Positions 26,655 through 36,452 of a stretch of 64,000 bases of DNA are shown here, piece after piece. Below the pieces are notes generated by a model that did not search any database, was not told the origin of the DNA, and worked only from the letters and a program-made list of their open reading frames with translations. Both the position numbers and the translations under genes were made by a program. The DNA is from Streptomyces sp. I05A-00742. Its GTDB lineage: Bacteria; Actinomycetota; Actinomycetes; Streptomycetales; Streptomycetaceae. The stretch's first letter is position 1, and every line of letters starts with the position of its first letter. The stretch is taken from contig NZ_JABETO010000004.1 of the NCBI RefSeq assembly GCF_013055795.1, positions 235,052-299,051 on the forward strand, given 5' to 3'.

Positions 26655-28973
26655 GTGACCACCAAGCCCGCAGCCGCGGCAGCACGGGCCACCGTGTACG
26701 GCTACCCCCGCCAGGGACAGAACCGGGAACTGAAGAAGGCCGTCGAGGGCTACTGGAAGGGCCGCGTCGGCGCCGGCGAACTCCGGTCCTCCGCCGCCGC
26801 ACTGCGCCGGTCCACCTGGCAGGACCTGGCGGAGGCCGGCATCCACGAGGTGCCGACCGGCGACTTCTCGTACTACGACCACGTCCTCGACACGACCGTC
26901 ATGGTCGGCGCGATCCCCGGCCGCCACCGGACCGCGGTCGAAGCGGACGCCCTGGACGGCTACTTCGCCATGGCCCGTGGCACCCAGGACGTGGCGCCGC
27001 TGGAGATGACCAAGTGGTTCGACACCAACTACCACTACCTGGTGCCGGAACTGGGACCGGACACGGTCTTCACGGCCGACTCGTCCAAGCAGGTGGCCGA
27101 GCTCAAGGAGGCCCTCGCCCTGGGCCTGGCGGCCCGGCCCGTCCTCGTCGGGCCCGTCACCTACCTCCTGCTGGCCAAGCCCGCGCCCGGCGTCGCACCG
27201 GACTTCGACCCGCTGACCCTGCTCGACCGGCTGCTGCCCGTCTACGCCGAGGTCCTCGCCGACCTGCGCGCGGCGGGCGCCGAGTGGGCGCAGCTGGACG
27301 AGCCGGCCCTCGTCCAGGACCGTACACCCGCCGAACTGAACGCCGCCGAACGCGCCTACCGCGACCTCGGCGCCCTCACCGACCGGCCGAAGCTGCTGGT
27401 GGCGTCCTACTTCGACCGGCTCGGCGACGCCCTGCCGGTCCTGGCCAAGGCACCGGTCGACGGGCTCGCCCTCGACTTCACCGAGGCGGCAGCCGCCAAC
27501 CTGGACGCGCTGGCCGCCGTCGGCGGACTGCCCGGCAAACGGCTGGTCGCGGGCGTCGTCAACGGGCGCAACATCTGGGTCAACGACCTGGAGAATTCCC
27601 TGGCCACCCTCGGCACCCTGCTGGGCCTGGCCGGCCGGGTCGACGTGGCGGCCTCCTGCTCCCTGCTCCACGTCCCCCTCGACGCGGCGGTCGAGCGGGA
27701 CATCGAGCCGCAGATCCTGCGCTGGCTCTCCTTCGCCCGGCAGAAGACCGCCGAGGTCGTCACCCTCGCCCGGGGCCTCGCCCACGGTACGGACGCCATC
27801 GCCGCCCGGCTCGCCGCCAACCGCGCCGACCTGGCCTCCCGCGCCGGTTCCCCGATCACCCACGACCCGGCCGTCCGGGCCCGGTCCGCCGCGGTCACCG
27901 CCGCCGACGCCCGCCGCTCCCTGCCGTACCCCGAGCGGGCCGCCGCCCAGCGCGCCCGGCTCGGCCTGCCGCTGCTGCCGACCACGACCATCGGTTCCTT
28001 CCCGCAGACCGGTGAACTGCGCGCGGCGCGCGCGGACCTGAGGTCCGGGCGGATCGACACGGCCGGCTACGAGGAGCGCATCAGGGCCGAGATCCAGGAG
28101 GTGATCTCCTTCCAGGAGAAGGCCGGCCTGGACGTCCTGGTGCACGGCGAGGCCGAGCGCAACGACATGGTGCAGTACTTCGCCGAGCAGCTCACCGGCT
28201 ACCTCGCCACGCAGCACGGCTGGGTGCAGTCCTACGGCACCCGCTACGTCCGCCCGCCGGTCCTGGCCGGCGACATCTCCCGCCCCGCCCCGATGACGGT
28301 GCGCTGGACGACGTACGCCCAGTCCCTCACCGACCGGCCCGTCAAGGGCATGCTCACCGGCCCGGTCACGATGCTCGCCTGGTCGTTCGTCCGCGACGAC
28401 CAGCCCGTCGCCGAGACGGCCCGCCAGGTCGCCCTCGCCCTCCGCGACGAGGTCGGCGACCTGGAGGCGGCCGGCACCTCCGTCATCCAGGTCGACGAGC
28501 CCGCGCTGCGCGAGACCCTGCCGCTGCGGGCCGGCGACCGTCCGGCCTATCTGGAGTGGGCCACGGAGGCGTTCCGGCTCACCACCGGCGGGGTGCGGCC
28601 GGACACCCAGATCCACACCCATATGTGCTACGCCGAGTTCGGCGACATCGTCCAGGCCATCGACGACCTCGACGCCGACGTCATCAGCCTGGAGGCCGCC
28701 CGCTCGCACATGCAGGTCGCCCGCGAACTGGCCGCCCACGGCTACCCGCGCGAGGCCGGGCCCGGCGTGTACGACATCCACTCCCCGCGCGTGCCCGGTG
28801 CGGAGGAGGCGGCCGGTCTCCTGCGCACCGGGCTGGAGGCCATCCCGGCCGAACGGCTGTGGGTCAACCCCGACTGCGGTCTGAAGACCCGCGGCTGGCC
28901 GGAGACCAGGGCGTCCCTGGAGAACCTGGTCGCCGCGGCCCGGACGGTCCGCGGGGAGCTGTCCGCGTCCTGA
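26655..28973 (+). CDS. metE: cobalamin-independent methionine synthase
   Basis: 5-methyltetrahydropteroyltriglutamate-homocysteine methyltransferase, 772 aa, last step of methionine synthesis without B12. Two TIM-barrel domains are visible: the N-terminal barrel (from VYGYPRQGQNRELKKA) and the catalytic barrel from LPTTTIGSFPQTGELR. Zinc/homocysteine ligands lie in IHTHMCYAEFGDI (His, Cys) and NPDCGLKTRGW (Cys). The GTG start has GAAGGAGAT upstream. Controlled by the preceding riboswitch. Confidence 0.96.
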   Translation: MTTKPAAAAARATVYGYPRQGQNRELKKAVEGYWKGRVGAGELRSSAAALRRSTWQDLAEAGIHEVPTGDFSYYDHVLDTTVMVGAIPGRHRTAVEADALDGYFAMARGTQDVAPLEMTKWFDTNYHYLVPELGPDTVFTADSSKQVAELKEALALGLAARPVLVGPVTYLLLAKPAPGVAPDFDPLTLLDRLLPVYAEVLADLRAAGAEWAQLDEPALVQDRTPAELNAAERAYRDLGALTDRPKLLVASYFDRLGDALPVLAKAPVDGLALDFTEAAAANLDALAAVGGLPGKRLVAGVVNGRNIWVNDLENSLATLGTLLGLAGRVDVAASCSLLHVPLDAAVERDIEPQILRWLSFARQKTAEVVTLARGLAHGTDAIAARLAANRADLASRAGSPITHDPAVRARSAAVTAADARRSLPYPERAAAQRARLGLPLLPTTTIGSFPQTGELRAARADLRSGRIDTAGYEERIRAEIQEVISFQEKAGLDVLVHGEAERNDMVQYFAEQLTGYLATQHGWVQSYGTRYVRPPVLAGDISRPAPMTVRWTTYAQSLTDRPVKGMLTGPVTMLAWSFVRDDQPVAETARQVALALRDEVGDLEAAGTSVIQVDEPALRETLPLRAGDRPAYLEWATEAFRLTTGGVRPDTQIHTHMCYAEFGDIVQAIDDLDADVISLEAARSHMQVARELAAHGYPREAGPGVYDIHSPRVPGAEEAAGLLRTGLEAIPAERLWVNPDCGLKTRGWPETRASLENLVAAARTVRGELSAS

Positions 28974-28984
28974 CGCGCGGGCCG

Positions 28985-29023
28985 GGCCTGTCCGGGAGGA
29001 GGCGTACCCCTCCCGGACAGGCC
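28985..29023 (+). terminator. hairpin terminator after metE
   Basis: A perfect 15-bp stem (GGCCTGTCCGGGAGG / CCTCCCGGACAGGCC) with a 9-base loop begins 11 bases after the metE stop. Confidence 0.8.
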
Positions 29024-29227
29024 GTCATCTGCCCGCGGGTGCCGCGCCGTTGCTCCGGCCTCGCTGACGAGGGGGCCGGAGCAGCGCGTTGCGGGCACCA
29101 CCCTGGACGGCCATCGGGCCGCCACCCCGATCGGCCCGGGCTGCCGCCTCCGCGAGCGCCGCGACCGCACCCGGCCGGCCCGTCCGACGGGCTCCCGAAG
29201 CCGCTACGGGCAGCGGAACGCCACCGC

Positions 29228-30019
29228 TCAGCGGTGGTCGAACCGCGGCGACCGCTTCTCCACGAACGCCGTCATGCCCTCCTTCTGGTCGGCGGTCGCG
29301 AAGACCGCGTGGAACAGGCGGCGCTCGAAGCGGACGCCCTCGGCGAGGGTCGTCTCGAAGGCGCGGTTGACGCTCTCCTTGGCCATCATGGCGACCGGAG
29401 CCGACATGCCGGCCACGGTCTCGGCGACGGTCAGCGCCTCGGCGAGCAGGTCGGCGGCGGGGACGACGCGGGAGACGAGACCGGCGCGTTCGGCCTCGGT
29501 CGCGTCCATGGTGCGGCCGGTCAGGCACAGCTCCATGGCCTTGGCCTTGCCGATGGCACGGGTGAGCCGCTGTGATCCGCCGATGCCGGGGATGACCCCG
29601 AGTTTGATCTCGGGCTGGCCGAAGACCGCGGTGTCGGCGGCGAGCAGGATGTCGCAGAGCATGGCGAGCTCGCAGCCGCCGCCGAGGGCGTAGCCGGAGA
29701 CGGCGGCGACGGTGGGTGTGCGCAGCTCCCCGAGCCGGTCCCAGGCGGTGAACCAGTCGCTGAGGTACATGTCCATGTAGCCCTGCGGCTGCATCTCCTT
29801 GATGTCCGCCCCGGCGGCGAACGCCTTCTCCGAGCCGGTGAGGACGATACAGCCGACCTCCGGGTCCCGGTCGAGGGCGGAGGTGGCGGCGACGACCTCG
29901 TTCATCACCTGGAGGTTCAGCGCGTTGAGGGCCTTGGGGCGGTTGAGGGTGAGCAGGGCGGTGCGGCCCTTGCGCTCGACGAGGATGGTCTCGTACGACG
30001 TGCTGTCCATGCCGGTCAT
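29228..30019 (-). CDS. enoyl-CoA hydratase/isomerase family protein
   Basis: Crotonase-family hydratase, 263 aa, converting 2-enoyl-CoA to 3-hydroxyacyl-CoA. The oxyanion motif is [11 protein letters not shown], and catalytic-glutamate segments are [13 protein letters not shown] and [19 protein letters not shown]. Start ATG 30019 overlaps the preceding mmsB stop as ATGA. As last gene of the valine operon it probably hydrates methacrylyl-CoA. No signal peptide; length is normal for the family. Confidence 0.92.
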   Translation of the reverse strand: MTGMDSTSYETILVERKGRTALLTLNRPKALNALNLQVMNEVVAATSALDRDPEVGCIVLTGSEKAFAAGADIKEMQPQGYMDMYLSDWFTAWDRLGELRTPTVAAVSGYALGGGCELAMLCDILLAADTAVFGQPEIKLGVIPGIGGSQRLTRAIGKAKAMELCLTGRTMDATEAERAGLVSRVVPAADLLAEALTVAETVAGMSAPVAMMAKESVNRAFETTLAEGVRFERRLFHAVFATADQKEGMTAFVEKRSPRFDHR

Positions 30020-30939
30020 ATGGTCTTCCCGTCCTGTGGTGAGCCGTCCCTGATGGTGCGTATGATCCCGGAGAAGTCCTCCCCGGCACCCCGGCCCTCG
30101 GCGAATGACGCGAACAACTCGGCGGCGCGCAGCCCCATTTCCGCGCCGACGCCGCCCTCGCGGATGGCGTTCGCGGCGAGGGCGAGGTCCTTGGCCATCA
30201 GCGGGGCGGAGAAGCCGGGCCGGTAGTCGTGGTTGGCCGGGCTGGCCGGGACCGGTCCTGGCACCGGGCAGTTGGCGGTGAGGGCCCAGCACTGGCCGGA
30301 GGCGGTGGACGCCACGTCGAACAGCGCCTGGTGGGACAGGCCGAGGCTTTCGCCGAGGACGAAGGCCTCGCTGACGGCGATCATCGAGATGCCGAGGATC
30401 ATGTTGTTGCAGATCTTCGCGGCCTGCCCGGCGCCGTCCGGCCCGCAGTGCACGACCTTGCGTCCCATCGCGGCCAGCACCGGCTCGGCCGCGGCGAACT
30501 CCGCCGCTCCCCCGCCGGCCATGAAGGTCAGCGTGGCGGCCTCGGCACCGGACACACCGCCCGAGACGGGGGCGTCCAGTCCCCGGTGGCCCGCCCTTCG
30601 CACCGCTTCGTGCGCGGCGCGGGCATCGGCCACGTCGATCGTCGAGCAGTCGACGAACAGGGTGCCGGGTCGGGCCGCGGCCAGCAGCCCCTGCTCCTCG
30701 TAGAGGGCGAGGACGTGGCGGCCGGCCGGCAGCATCGTGATCACCACGTCCGCTCCGGCGACCGCGTCCGCGGCCGACGCACCCGGGACGACGCCCGCCG
30801 CCCCGGCGGCCCGGACGGCCTCCGGCACCAGGTCGAAGCCGGTCACCCGGTGTCCTGCCCGGACGAGGTTGGCGGCCATCGGGCCGCCCATGTGGCCCAG
30901 GCCGATGAAGCCGATGGCCCTTCTCGTCACCGTGGTCAC
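30016..30939 (-). CDS. mmsB: 3-hydroxyisobutyrate dehydrogenase
   Basis: NAD-dependent beta-hydroxyacid dehydrogenase, 307 aa. N-terminal [15 protein letters not shown] is the family Rossmann/signature motif, followed by [31 protein letters not shown] (substrate loop) and the catalytic lysine in [13 protein letters not shown]. It oxidises 3-hydroxyisobutyrate to methylmalonate semialdehyde, the substrate of MmsA in the same operon. GTG start overlaps the preceding stop as GTGA. Confidence 0.93.
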   Translation of the reverse strand: MTTVTRRAIGFIGLGHMGGPMAANLVRAGHRVTGFDLVPEAVRAAGAAGVVPGASAADAVAGADVVITMLPAGRHVLALYEEQGLLAAARPGTLFVDCSTIDVADARAAHEAVRRAGHRGLDAPVSGGVSGAEAATLTFMAGGGAAEFAAAEPVLAAMGRKVVHCGPDGAGQAAKICNNMILGISMIAVSEAFVLGESLGLSHQALFDVASTASGQCWALTANCPVPGPVPASPANHDYRPGFSAPLMAKDLALAANAIREGGVGAEMGLRAAELFASFAEGRGAGEDFSGIIRTIRDGSPQDGKTI

Positions 30940-32042
30940 CAGGGCACCTCCTGCGGCGGGGTGTCGCCCGTGGCGAGGGACAGTTCCCGGTCGCCGAGCG
31001 GGGCGAAGAAGCGTTCGACGTCCCCGGCGGAGACCTCGTCGAGTGTGGCGGGCGTCCAGCGCGGCCTGCGGTCCTTGTCGATCACCTGGGCGCGGATGCC
31101 CTCCACCAGGTCCGGCGAGGACAGCGCGGCGCAGGAGACGCGGTACTCCTGTTCCAGCACCCGCTCCAGCGGGCCGAGGGCACGGGCGCGCCGCAGCGCG
31201 GCGAGGGTGACCTTGAGGGCGGTGGGCGACTTGGCGAGGATCGTCTCGGCGGCTTCCTTGGCGGCCGTCACTCCGCTGTCCCGGAGCCGGCCGAGGATGT
31301 CCTCGACCGTGTCGGCCGCGTAGCAGTGGTCGATCCACTCCCGGTGGGCCGCCAACTCACCCTCCGGGGCCGTCCCGACGAACGCGGGAAGGACGTCGTG
31401 GACGGCGCGGTGGGCCAGGGCCGCGGTGAGCTCGGGCAGCCGCGCGGAGGGGACGAAGTGGTCGGCGAGTCCGCAGAGCAGCGCGTCGGCGGGTCCCGCC
31501 GTCGTCGCGGTCAGGGCGAGGTGGGTGCCGAGTTCACCCGGCGCCAGCGCCAGCAGGTAGGTGCCGCCGACGTCGGGGACGAAGCCGATGCCCGTCTCCG
31601 GCATGGCCAGGCGCGAGCGTTCGGTGACGATCCGGACGCCGCCGTGGGCGGAGATCCCGATGCCGCCGCCCATGACGATGCCGTCCATGACGGCGACGTA
31701 CGGCTTGGGGTACCGGGCGATCCGGGCGTTGAGCCGGTACTCGTCGCGCCAGAACGCCGCCGAGGCACCGCCCCCGGTGCGGGCGTCCGCGTGGATGGCC
31801 CGGATGTCGCCGCCCGCGCACAGGCCGCGCTCGCCCGCGCCGGTGATCACCACGGTCTCCACCGCCGGGTCCCGTTCCCAGGCGTCGAGTGCCTCGGCGA
31901 CGCGGCCGACCATGGCGTGGGTGAGGGCGTTGAGCGCCTTCGGCCGGTTGAGGGTGAGGTAGCCCGCGCGGCCCTCGGTGCGCACGAGTACGGAGTCGTC
32001 GGTCGGGAGGGAGTCGTCCGTCAGGGCGGATCCGTCGGTCAT
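30936..32042 (-). CDS. 3-hydroxyisobutyryl-CoA hydrolase
   Basis: Crotonase-fold hydrolase, 368 aa, that removes CoA from 3-hydroxyisobutyryl-CoA. Diagnostic residues are in [28 protein letters not shown] and [18 protein letters not shown] (catalytic Glu/Asp of the HIBCH subgroup). The ATG overlaps the acyl-CoA dehydrogenase stop as ATGA, and the stop overlaps mmsB. The first ~17 residues ([15 protein letters not shown]) look like an added linker. Confidence 0.92.
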   Translation of the reverse strand: MTDGSALTDDSLPTDDSVLVRTEGRAGYLTLNRPKALNALTHAMVGRVAEALDAWERDPAVETVVITGAGERGLCAGGDIRAIHADARTGGGASAAFWRDEYRLNARIARYPKPYVAVMDGIVMGGGIGISAHGGVRIVTERSRLAMPETGIGFVPDVGGTYLLALAPGELGTHLALTATTAGPADALLCGLADHFVPSARLPELTAALAHRAVHDVLPAFVGTAPEGELAAHREWIDHCYAADTVEDILGRLRDSGVTAAKEAAETILAKSPTALKVTLAALRRARALGPLERVLEQEYRVSCAALSSPDLVEGIRAQVIDKDRRPRWTPATLDEVSAGDVERFFAPLGDRELSLATGDTPPQEVPW

Positions 32043-33187
32043 GACCGGACTCCCGCCGTCAGACCGCGGGCGACGATGAGGCGCATGATCTCGTTCGTTC
32101 CTTCCAGGATCCGGTGCACACGGAGATCGCGGACGATCTTCTCGATACCGTATTCGCTCAGGTAGCCGTAACCGCCGTGCAGTTGCAGGGCGCGGTCGGC
32201 GACGGAGTAGCCGGTGTCGGTGGCGAACCGCTTGGCCATGGCGCACAGCTGGGGTGCCTTCGGGTCGCCGCGGTCCAGGGCCTCGGCGGCCTGGCGGACC
32301 AGGGCGCGGGCGGCGGCCAGTTCGGTCGCCATGTCGGCGAGGCGGAACTGCAGTGCCTGCGCGTTCAGCAGCGGGGCCCCGAACGCCTCGCGGTCCGCCA
32401 GGTACTCCAGGCTGCGGTGGAGCGCGCTCTGTGCGCCACCGAGGGAGCAGGCGGCGATCCCGAGCCGGCCGCCGTTCAGGCCGTTCATGGCGATGCGGAA
32501 CCCGTCGCCCTCGGCGCCGAGGCGGCGGCCGGCGGGGACGCGGACGCCGTCGAGGACGACCTGGCGGGTGGGCTGGGCGTTCCAGCCCATCTTCCGCTCG
32601 TCGGGGCCGAAGGACAGGCCGGGGTCGTCGAGTTCGACGACGAACGCGGAGACGCCGCCGGGCCCGTCCTCGCCGGTCCGGGCCATCACCACGTACACCT
32701 CGGAGGCGCCGGCGCCGGAGATGAACTGCTTGACCCCGGTGAGGACGTAGTGGTCGCCGTCGCGCACGGCCCGGGTGCGGAGCGCCGCGGCGTCGGAGCC
32801 CGCGCCCGGCTCGGTCAGGCAGTAGCTGCCCAGCCGGTCCATCGAGCACAGGGCGGGCAGCCAGCGGGCGCGCTGGGCCGGGTCGCCGTACCGGTCGATC
32901 ATCCAGGCGACCATGTTGTGGATGGACAGGTACCCCGCGATGGACGGGCAGCCGGTGGCCAGGACCTCGAAGATCAGCACCCCGTCGGAGCGGGTGAGGC
33001 CGGAGCCTCCTTCCTCCTCGGCCACGTACACGCCGCCGAGGCCGAGGCCGGCGGCCTTGCGCAGCACGTCGACGGGGAAGTGCTTGTCCCGGTCCCAGGC
33101 GACGGCGTGCGGGGCGAGGTGTTCCCGGGCGAAGTCCAGGGTCGTCCCGACGAGCGCGAGCTGGTCCTCGGTGAGGTCGGTGGTCAT
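32039..33187 (-). CDS. acyl-CoA dehydrogenase, probable isobutyryl-CoA dehydrogenase
   Basis: FAD-dependent acyl-CoA dehydrogenase, 382 aa. Features: YCLTEPGAGSDAAALRT (FAD/substrate site), GVKQFISGAGASE, LQLHGGYGYLSEYGIEKIVRD and the C-terminal catalytic region RILEGTNEIMRLI. Operon context points to isobutyryl-CoA in valine breakdown. A GTG three codons earlier (33196) overlaps the mmsA stop as GTGA, like the other junctions in this operon, so the true start may be 33196. Confidence 0.92.
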   Translation of the reverse strand: MTTDLTEDQLALVGTTLDFAREHLAPHAVAWDRDKHFPVDVLRKAAGLGLGGVYVAEEEGGSGLTRSDGVLIFEVLATGCPSIAGYLSIHNMVAWMIDRYGDPAQRARWLPALCSMDRLGSYCLTEPGAGSDAAALRTRAVRDGDHYVLTGVKQFISGAGASEVYVVMARTGEDGPGGVSAFVVELDDPGLSFGPDERKMGWNAQPTRQVVLDGVRVPAGRRLGAEGDGFRIAMNGLNGGRLGIAACSLGGAQSALHRSLEYLADREAFGAPLLNAQALQFRLADMATELAAARALVRQAAEALDRGDPKAPQLCAMAKRFATDTGYSVADRALQLHGGYGYLSEYGIEKIVRDLRVHRILEGTNEIMRLIVARGLTAGVRS

Positions 33188-33192
33188 CGTGC

Positions 33193-34692
33193 TCACCCCA
33201 TCGTCGGAATCGTGAAGCTCGCGCCCTCCTTGGCCCCGGAGGGCCAGCGCGAGGTGACGGTCTTGGTGCGGGTGTAGAAGCGGATCGCGTCCGGCCCGTG
33301 CTGGTTCAGGTCGCCGAAGCCGGACCGCTTCCAGCCGCCGAAGGTGTGGTACGCGACGGGCACCGGGATGGGGACGTTGACCCCGACCATGCCGGTCTCC
33401 ACGCGCCGGGTGAAGTCGCGGGCGGTGTCGCCGTCCCGGGTGAAGACGGCCACGCCGTTGCCGTACGGGTGCTCGCTGGGCAGCCGCAGCGCCTCCTCGT
33501 AGTCGGCGGCGCGCACCACCGACAGCACCGGGCCGAAGATCTCCTCCTGGTAGATCCGCATGTCCGGGGTGACCCGGTCGAAGAGCGAGGCACCGGCGAA
33601 GAATCCGCCCTCGTGCCCCGGGAGGGTGAAGTCCCGCCCGTCGACGACCAGTTCCGCGCCCTCCCGGACGCCGAGGTCCACGTATCCGCGGACCCGGTCC
33701 AGGGCGTCGCGGCCGACCAGCGGGCCGAAGTCGGCCCCGGGGTCGTCCGAGCGGCCGATCCTGAGCTTGGCGATCCGCTCCACCAGGCGCTCCACCAGCG
33801 CGTCGGCGGTCTCCGCGCCGACGGGCACGGCCACCGAGATCGCCATGCACCGCTCCCCCGCCGAGCCGTAGCCGGCACCGGTCAGCGCGTCGACGGCCTG
33901 GTCGAGATCGGCGTCCGGCATCACGATCATGTGGTTCTTGGCCCCGCCGAAACACTGGGCCCGTTTGCCGTGCGCTGCCGCCGTGGCGTAGATGTGCGCG
34001 GCGACCGGCGTCGAGCCGACGAAGCCCAGCGCCCGCACCCTCGGGTCCTCCAGCAGCGTGTCCACGGCTTCCTTGCCGCCGTTGACGACGTTCAGCACGC
34101 CCGGCGGCAGTCCGGCCTCCAGGAACAGTTCGGCGAGCCGCAGCGGCACGGACGGATCGCGCTCGGACGGCTTCAGCACGAAGGAGTTGCCGCAGGCGAT
34201 CGCCGGCGCGGCCTTCCACAGCGGGATCATCGCGGGGAAGTTGAACGGCGTGATCCCCGCGGTCACCCCGAGGGGCCGGCGCAGCGAGTGGACGTCGATG
34301 CCCGTCCCGGCGTTGTCGGTGAACTCGCCCTTGAGCAGGTGCGGGATGCCCGCGGCGAACTCGACGACCTCCAGCCCGCGCTGGATGTCGCCGTGCGCGT
34401 CGGCGACCGTCTTGCCGTGCTCGGACGACAACAGCCGGGCCAGCACGTCCTTCTCGCCCTCGACGAGCTGGAGGAAGCGCAGCAGCACACGGGCACGGCG
34501 CTGCGGATTCCACTCACCCCATTCCTTCTGCGCCTCGGCGGCGTCGGCGATGGCGCTCTCGGTCTCGAAGCGGTTCGCGAGGGGGACGCGGGCCTGCACC
34601 TCGCCGGTGTTGGGGTCGTACACGTCGCCGTGGGCACCCGATGTTCCCGGGGTGCGCCTGCCGCCGACGAAATGGGTCAGTTCACGGACCAT
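33193..34692 (-). CDS. mmsA: methylmalonate-semialdehyde dehydrogenase (CoA-acylating)
   Basis: Aldehyde dehydrogenase of 499 aa, first gene of the operon. It converts methylmalonate semialdehyde, NAD and CoA to propionyl-CoA and CO2. Visible: GITPFNFPAMIPLW, GFVGSTPVA, GGAKNHMIVMPDAD and the catalytic Cys282 in GSAGERCMAIS, which has the Arg-Cys pair typical of MmsA. The product propionyl-CoA normally enters B12-dependent methylmalonyl-CoA metabolism, which fits the cobalamin riboswitch about 240 bases upstream on the same strand. Confidence 0.95.
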   Translation of the reverse strand: MVRELTHFVGGRRTPGTSGAHGDVYDPNTGEVQARVPLANRFETESAIADAAEAQKEWGEWNPQRRARVLLRFLQLVEGEKDVLARLLSSEHGKTVADAHGDIQRGLEVVEFAAGIPHLLKGEFTDNAGTGIDVHSLRRPLGVTAGITPFNFPAMIPLWKAAPAIACGNSFVLKPSERDPSVPLRLAELFLEAGLPPGVLNVVNGGKEAVDTLLEDPRVRALGFVGSTPVAAHIYATAAAHGKRAQCFGGAKNHMIVMPDADLDQAVDALTGAGYGSAGERCMAISVAVPVGAETADALVERLVERIAKLRIGRSDDPGADFGPLVGRDALDRVRGYVDLGVREGAELVVDGRDFTLPGHEGGFFAGASLFDRVTPDMRIYQEEIFGPVLSVVRAADYEEALRLPSEHPYGNGVAVFTRDGDTARDFTRRVETGMVGVNVPIPVPVAYHTFGGWKRSGFGDLNQHGPDAIRFYTRTKTVTSRWPSGAKEGASFTIPTMG

Positions 34693-34930
34693 GGAAGCCT
34701 GCTCTCGTTTCGCAACTCGTCAGGTGAGATCCGGGGATGGCACGGCGAACCGGAGCGGGACGGCGCGCGGTTGCGCGCAACCCGCCCGAGCGCCGTGGGA
34801 CGCGAAGGGCGACGAACCGTCAGCCGGCGAATGCCGCGGCTCGCCGCGCCGGATCACCAGGGTCGTGGGTACGGACCGGTGCCATGCGTGTCTGCTCCAT
34901 CCTCGTGGACAACACGGAACCACCGCGCGG
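34693..34930. other. leader region between cobalamin riboswitch and mmsA
   Basis: No family-recognisable gene here. A small minus-strand frame (34900-34820, 26 codons, with an internal ATG at 34885 preceded by GGAG) could be a leader peptide but nothing supports it beyond position. Any terminator or attenuator acting on mmsA would lie here. Confidence 0.35.
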
Positions 34931-35080
34931 CCGGTATCCTGACTCCCGGATCATCACGCGCCTTCTCGCCTTCCCGACGTCGCGTTCCGCTTCGTCAGTG
35001 GCGTGTCACCTGTCGCTGGTGAAGACGCACTTCCCGGTCACAGTGGCGGGACCGTGCCGGATTCACACCGGCTTCCCTGC
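34931..35080 (-). promoter_or_regulatory. second cobalamin riboswitch, upstream of the valine operon
   Basis: Read on the minus strand it starts GGGAAGCCGGTGTGAATCC, then GGCACGGTCCCGCCACTGTGACC, GCCACTG, GGGAAGGCG and ends GATCCGGGAGTCAGGATACC. These are the conserved blocks of the class-I cobalamin riboswitch in the right order and spacing. The next good gene on that strand is mmsA, 239 bases downstream, with no transporter or cobalamin gene between. It may repress or activate mmsA-mmsB, or be a relic of a lost B12 gene. Confidence 0.88.
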
Positions 35081-35100
35081 ACCGCGGGCTTGTTGTTCAT

Positions 35101-35131
35101 GACCATATAGTTGGACGTCCTAGTAAGTCCA
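35101..35131 (-). promoter_or_regulatory. candidate promoter/operator before the second riboswitch
   Basis: On the minus strand TGGACT and TATATG are spaced 16 bases apart, a fair -35/-10 pair. The interval contains a palindrome (TGGAC...GTCCA, 35112-35131, with core GGACGTCC) that could be an operator. It lies directly upstream of the riboswitch. Confidence 0.4.
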
Positions 35132-35209
35132 GGGTCGCCGGCGACGGGAGCGAGCGGTGGGGCGCGCGCACACCCGGAGACAGCCGCCCGCCGAGAGGCT
35201 TGACCCCGA

Positions 35210-35259
35210 CCGCCCGCCGTCCCCTCCAGTCCAACCTCCGTGGAGGGGACGGCGGGCGG
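35210..35259. terminator. 19-bp perfect inverted repeat
   Basis: Arms at 35210-35228 and 35241-35259 are perfectly complementary over 19 bp, with a 12-base loop. No gene ends nearby on either strand, so it may insulate the riboswitch region from the oxidoreductase, or be the end of a vanished gene or element. Confidence 0.55.
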
Positions 35260-35393
35260 CTGTGCTTGGCCAGTGGCCCTGAGTGCCGTTCCGGTCGACG
35301 GAGTACAGGCCGAGCCTGCTCCCGGTGATGCCGGTGTTGTGAGGGGGCCGCCGGAAAAGGACTTGCCATGGGCAGCAGGCGCCAAGGGATCAT

Positions 35394-36452
35394 GTGCACA
35401 TGCGCATTGGTGTGATCGGGCTGAGGATGGGGCTGTTCCTGGCGGGCTGGTGCCGGCGAGTGGGCATGGAGGTGGTGGCCGCCTGCGATCTGGACGCCGC
35501 GCGGCGGGAGGCGGCGCGGGAGGAGTTGCCGGGAGCGGTGCTCACCGACCGGTGGGAGGACCTGCTGGACCTCCGCCTGGACGGGGTTGTCCTGGCCAAC
35601 GACTTCGACGCGCACGCGCCGCTGGCCATCGCGTTCCTGGAGCGGGGCGTGCACGTGCTGTCCGAGTGCGCGGCCTGCGTGGACGCGGACGAGGGAAGGC
35701 GGCTGATCGCGGCGGCGGAGCGGTCCACCGCCACCTACTCCTTCGCCGAGAACTACGTCTGTCACCCGCACGTCCGCCTGGTCCGGCAGGCGGTCGAAGC
35801 CGGGGAGCTCGGCCGGGTTAGCCTGATCGAGGCCGACTACCTGCACGGCATGTCACCGGAGGACGTCACCGCACTGACCGGCGACCCCGACAGCTGGCGC
35901 GGCCGCATCGCCGCGACGGCCTATTGCACGCACACCGTTTCGCCGGTGCTGGCCGTCACGGGCGCCTGGCCGGTGGAGGTGACCGCGTTCCAGGCGCACG
36001 AGGCAGACCCGGACCAGGCTGTCGTCATGACCGTCCGGCTGTCCACCGGCGCACTGGCCGTGACCCGCCACGGCTTCCTCCAGGGCGAGCCCGACAGCCA
36101 CTGGAGCTGGCTGTCCGTCCGCGGCACCCGGGCACTGGCCGAGTCCGTGCGCGCACCGGGCGAGCGGGCCTGGTCCGTCCGCGTCCGGGCAGAGGGCTGG
36201 ACACGGTCCGACGGCGTCACGCACGAGGAGGAACGGGTCCCGCCACCCCTCACTCTGGACGGACGGCCGGTGGAGCGGCAGGCCGAGGGGACCGTGCGAG
36301 TCCTCCAGGGATTCCGTGCCACGGTGGAACACGGGGAGCCGCCGCTGGTCCCGGTGCGGCCCGCGGTGGCCGCGTCACTGGTCGGCGTGGCCGGTGCGGA
36401 GTCGCTGAAGAACGGTTCGCGGCCGGTGCGAGTGCCGGACATCTCCGGATGA
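35394..36452 (+). CDS. Gfo/Idh/MocA-family oxidoreductase
   Basis: NAD(P)-dependent oxidoreductase, 352 aa. N-terminal Rossmann segment MRIGVIGLRMGLFLAGW (GxGxxx form altered to GLRMG), then DGVVLANDFDAHAPLA and the family EKP-like position read as LSECAACVDADEG, in which the usual catalytic lysine is not evident. The C-terminal alpha/beta domain includes AATAYCTHTVSPVLAVTG. GTG 35394 has AAGGG upstream; ATG 35400 is an alternative. Substrate probably a sugar or inositol derivative; unknown. Confidence 0.85.
   Translation: MHMRIGVIGLRMGLFLAGWCRRVGMEVVAACDLDAARREAAREELPGAVLTDRWEDLLDLRLDGVVLANDFDAHAPLAIAFLERGVHVLSECAACVDADEGRRLIAAAERSTATYSFAENYVCHPHVRLVRQAVEAGELGRVSLIEADYLHGMSPEDVTALTGDPDSWRGRIAATAYCTHTVSPVLAVTGAWPVEVTAFQAHEADPDQAVVMTVRLSTGALAVTRHGFLQGEPDSHWSWLSVRGTRALAESVRAPGERAWSVRVRAEGWTRSDGVTHEEERVPPPLTLDGRPVERQAEGTVRVLQGFRATVEHGEPPLVPVRPAVAASLVGVAGAESLKNGSRPVRVPDISG

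Noticed and set aside
34720..34923. A 67-codon minus-strand frame between the riboswitch and mmsA as the riboswitch's target gene
   Set aside because: Composition is random (Arg/Pro/Ser) and there is no membrane helix or His-rich end expected for a CbtB-like protein.
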